Assembly: GCA_902494465.1 (NCBI GenBank) | Contig: CABUTH010000107.1 | Location: 1-6,442 of the forward strand | DNA: 6,442 nucleotides | Direction of reading: 5' to 3' | Origin: an uncultured Collinsella sp. | GTDB taxonomy: Bacteria; Actinomycetota; Coriobacteriia; Coriobacteriales; Coriobacteriaceae | In this document: positions 5,839 to 6,442 of the stretch, piece after piece | How positions within the stretch are numbered: position 1 is the first letter of the stretch | Layout of the letters: each line of letters begins with the position of its first letter | Position numbers and translations under genes: made by a program | Notes under the pieces: model-generated | Told to the model about the DNA's origin: nothing | The model's input: only the letters and a program-made list of their open reading frames with translations | Database searches by the model: none

Positions 5839-6442
5839 TTAGTCTTGCGCGTCGTTGACTGCGACTACGGTTAGCTGGGTTTCGTCGACCGTAAACGATA
5901 TGTCGAGCCCGGCGTAGGCCAGATGATAGACGCGGTTTGGCTCGTGCTTGCTGCCCGCGCGGCGCGGATCTTGGCGAAGGACCTCGACCAAGCCGGGGAG
6001 CTTTGCGGGCGGGACCATATCTTGCAGCGCTCGCGGAAACTCAACATTGAGCTCTTGCCACGGAGCATCCTCAATCCAGCCGCCGGTCGCATCCGAGTGG
6101 CAATCCGCAAACGGGATGTAGGGCTTAATGTCGTAGATGGGCGTGCCGTCACGCAGGTCGGCCCCCAGCACATGGATGATGGGGCCATCGTCGGTGAACT
6201 CGACACGATCGAGCTTGACGCAGGTGAGACCGATGGGATTAGGGCGAAACGGGCTGCGCGTGGCAAAGACGCCCACACGCTCGGCTCCACCCAGGCGCGG
6301 CGGACGCACAGTTTTCGACCATTTTGCGTTGGTGCCGGACCTGTCCTGCGACTTGGCATCGGCAGCTATGTCCTTAGCCGTGCCGCCGGGCGTTCCGTTT
6401 TCGAAGCGCCACAGCAGCCACAGGTGAGAGAAGGAGTCCAGA
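5839..6442 (-). CDS. trmO: tRNA (N6-threonylcarbamoyladenosine37-N6)-methyltransferase TrmO/TsaA family (5' end outside window)
   Basis: The minus-strand frame is open from the window edge to the TAA at 5841-5839, giving 200 visible residues; by comparison with E. coli TrmO (about 235 residues) roughly 50 N-terminal residues lie outside. Family signatures are FSHLWLL at visible 4-10, TVRPPRLGG (44-52), RVGVFATRSPFRPNPIGL (55-72), DLRDGTPIYDIKPYIPFAD in the middle, and a C-terminal domain with LRQDP and NRVYHLAYAG. TrmO uses S-adenosylmethionine to methylate t6A at position 37 of certain tRNAs, aiding decoding; it is cytoplasmic. The conserved arginine-rich RPPRLGG and RSPFRPNP segments form part of the SAM/tRNA site in the family. 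Compared with the E. coli protein there are about 20 extra residues between WRF and the tryptophan before VRPPRLGG. The GTG at 6309 lies in the middle of the conserved VRPPR motif and is not the true start. Confidence 0.92.
   Translation of the reverse strand, partial: LDSFSHLWLLWRFENGTPGGTAKDIAADAKSQDRSGTNAKWSKTVRPPRLGGAERVGVFATRSPFRPNPIGLTCVKLDRVEFTDDGPIIHVLGADLRDGTPIYDIKPYIPFADCHSDATGGWIEDAPWQELNVEFPRALQDMVPPAKLPGLVEVLRQDPRRAGSKHEPNRVYHLAYAGLDISFTVDETQLTVVAVNDAQD

Noticed and set aside
5839..6309. TrmO gene starting at the GTG at 6309
   Set aside because: The frame continues to the window edge with conserved family sequence (FSHLW), and the GTG falls within the conserved VRPPRLGG motif.

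Overview
The window looks like a stretch of chromosome from a moderately GC-rich bacterium. The codon choice, the lipoprotein-plus-hybrid-kinase arrangement and the compact gene spacing suggest an actinobacterial gut lineage such as Coriobacteriia (Collinsella-like). That assignment is an inference from general character; no marker gene settles it. Six protein-coding genes fill almost the whole window, two of them cut by the window edges. I see no RNA genes, insertion sequences, CRISPR arrays or phage genes.

Left part, + strand: the C-terminal end of a hybrid histidine kinase (ATPase end plus receiver, 1-717) is followed 42 bases later by a small flavin-binding protein of the pyridoxamine-phosphate-oxidase/NimA type (760-1239). 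A strong hairpin (1268-1307) separates these from a convergent minus-strand pair.

Middle, minus strand: a lipoprotein of the amino-acid-type (family 3) solute-binding fold (4368-3499) overlaps by four bases (ATGA) with a complete membrane hybrid histidine kinase (3502-1310). No permease or ATPase gene is present, so the likely reading is a two-protein sensor. The tethered lipoprotein would bind a small molecule outside the membrane and report to the kinase, whose own extracellular part looks like a double Cache/PAS-type sensor. Both kinases in the window end in a receiver domain, and neither an HPt protein nor a DNA-binding regulator is visible. The output must lie elsewhere or be non-transcriptional.

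Right part, minus strand: a MalY/PatB-type PLP-dependent C-S lyase/aminotransferase (5727-4513), and upstream of it a 5'-truncated TrmO/TsaA-family tRNA methyltransferase (6442-5839). These look like ordinary metabolic and housekeeping genes.

The most interesting element is the lipoprotein/hybrid-kinase pair. The lipoprotein's binding pocket appears to have lost the usual amine-binding aspartate, and a second, related hybrid kinase sits a few hundred bases away, facing it.
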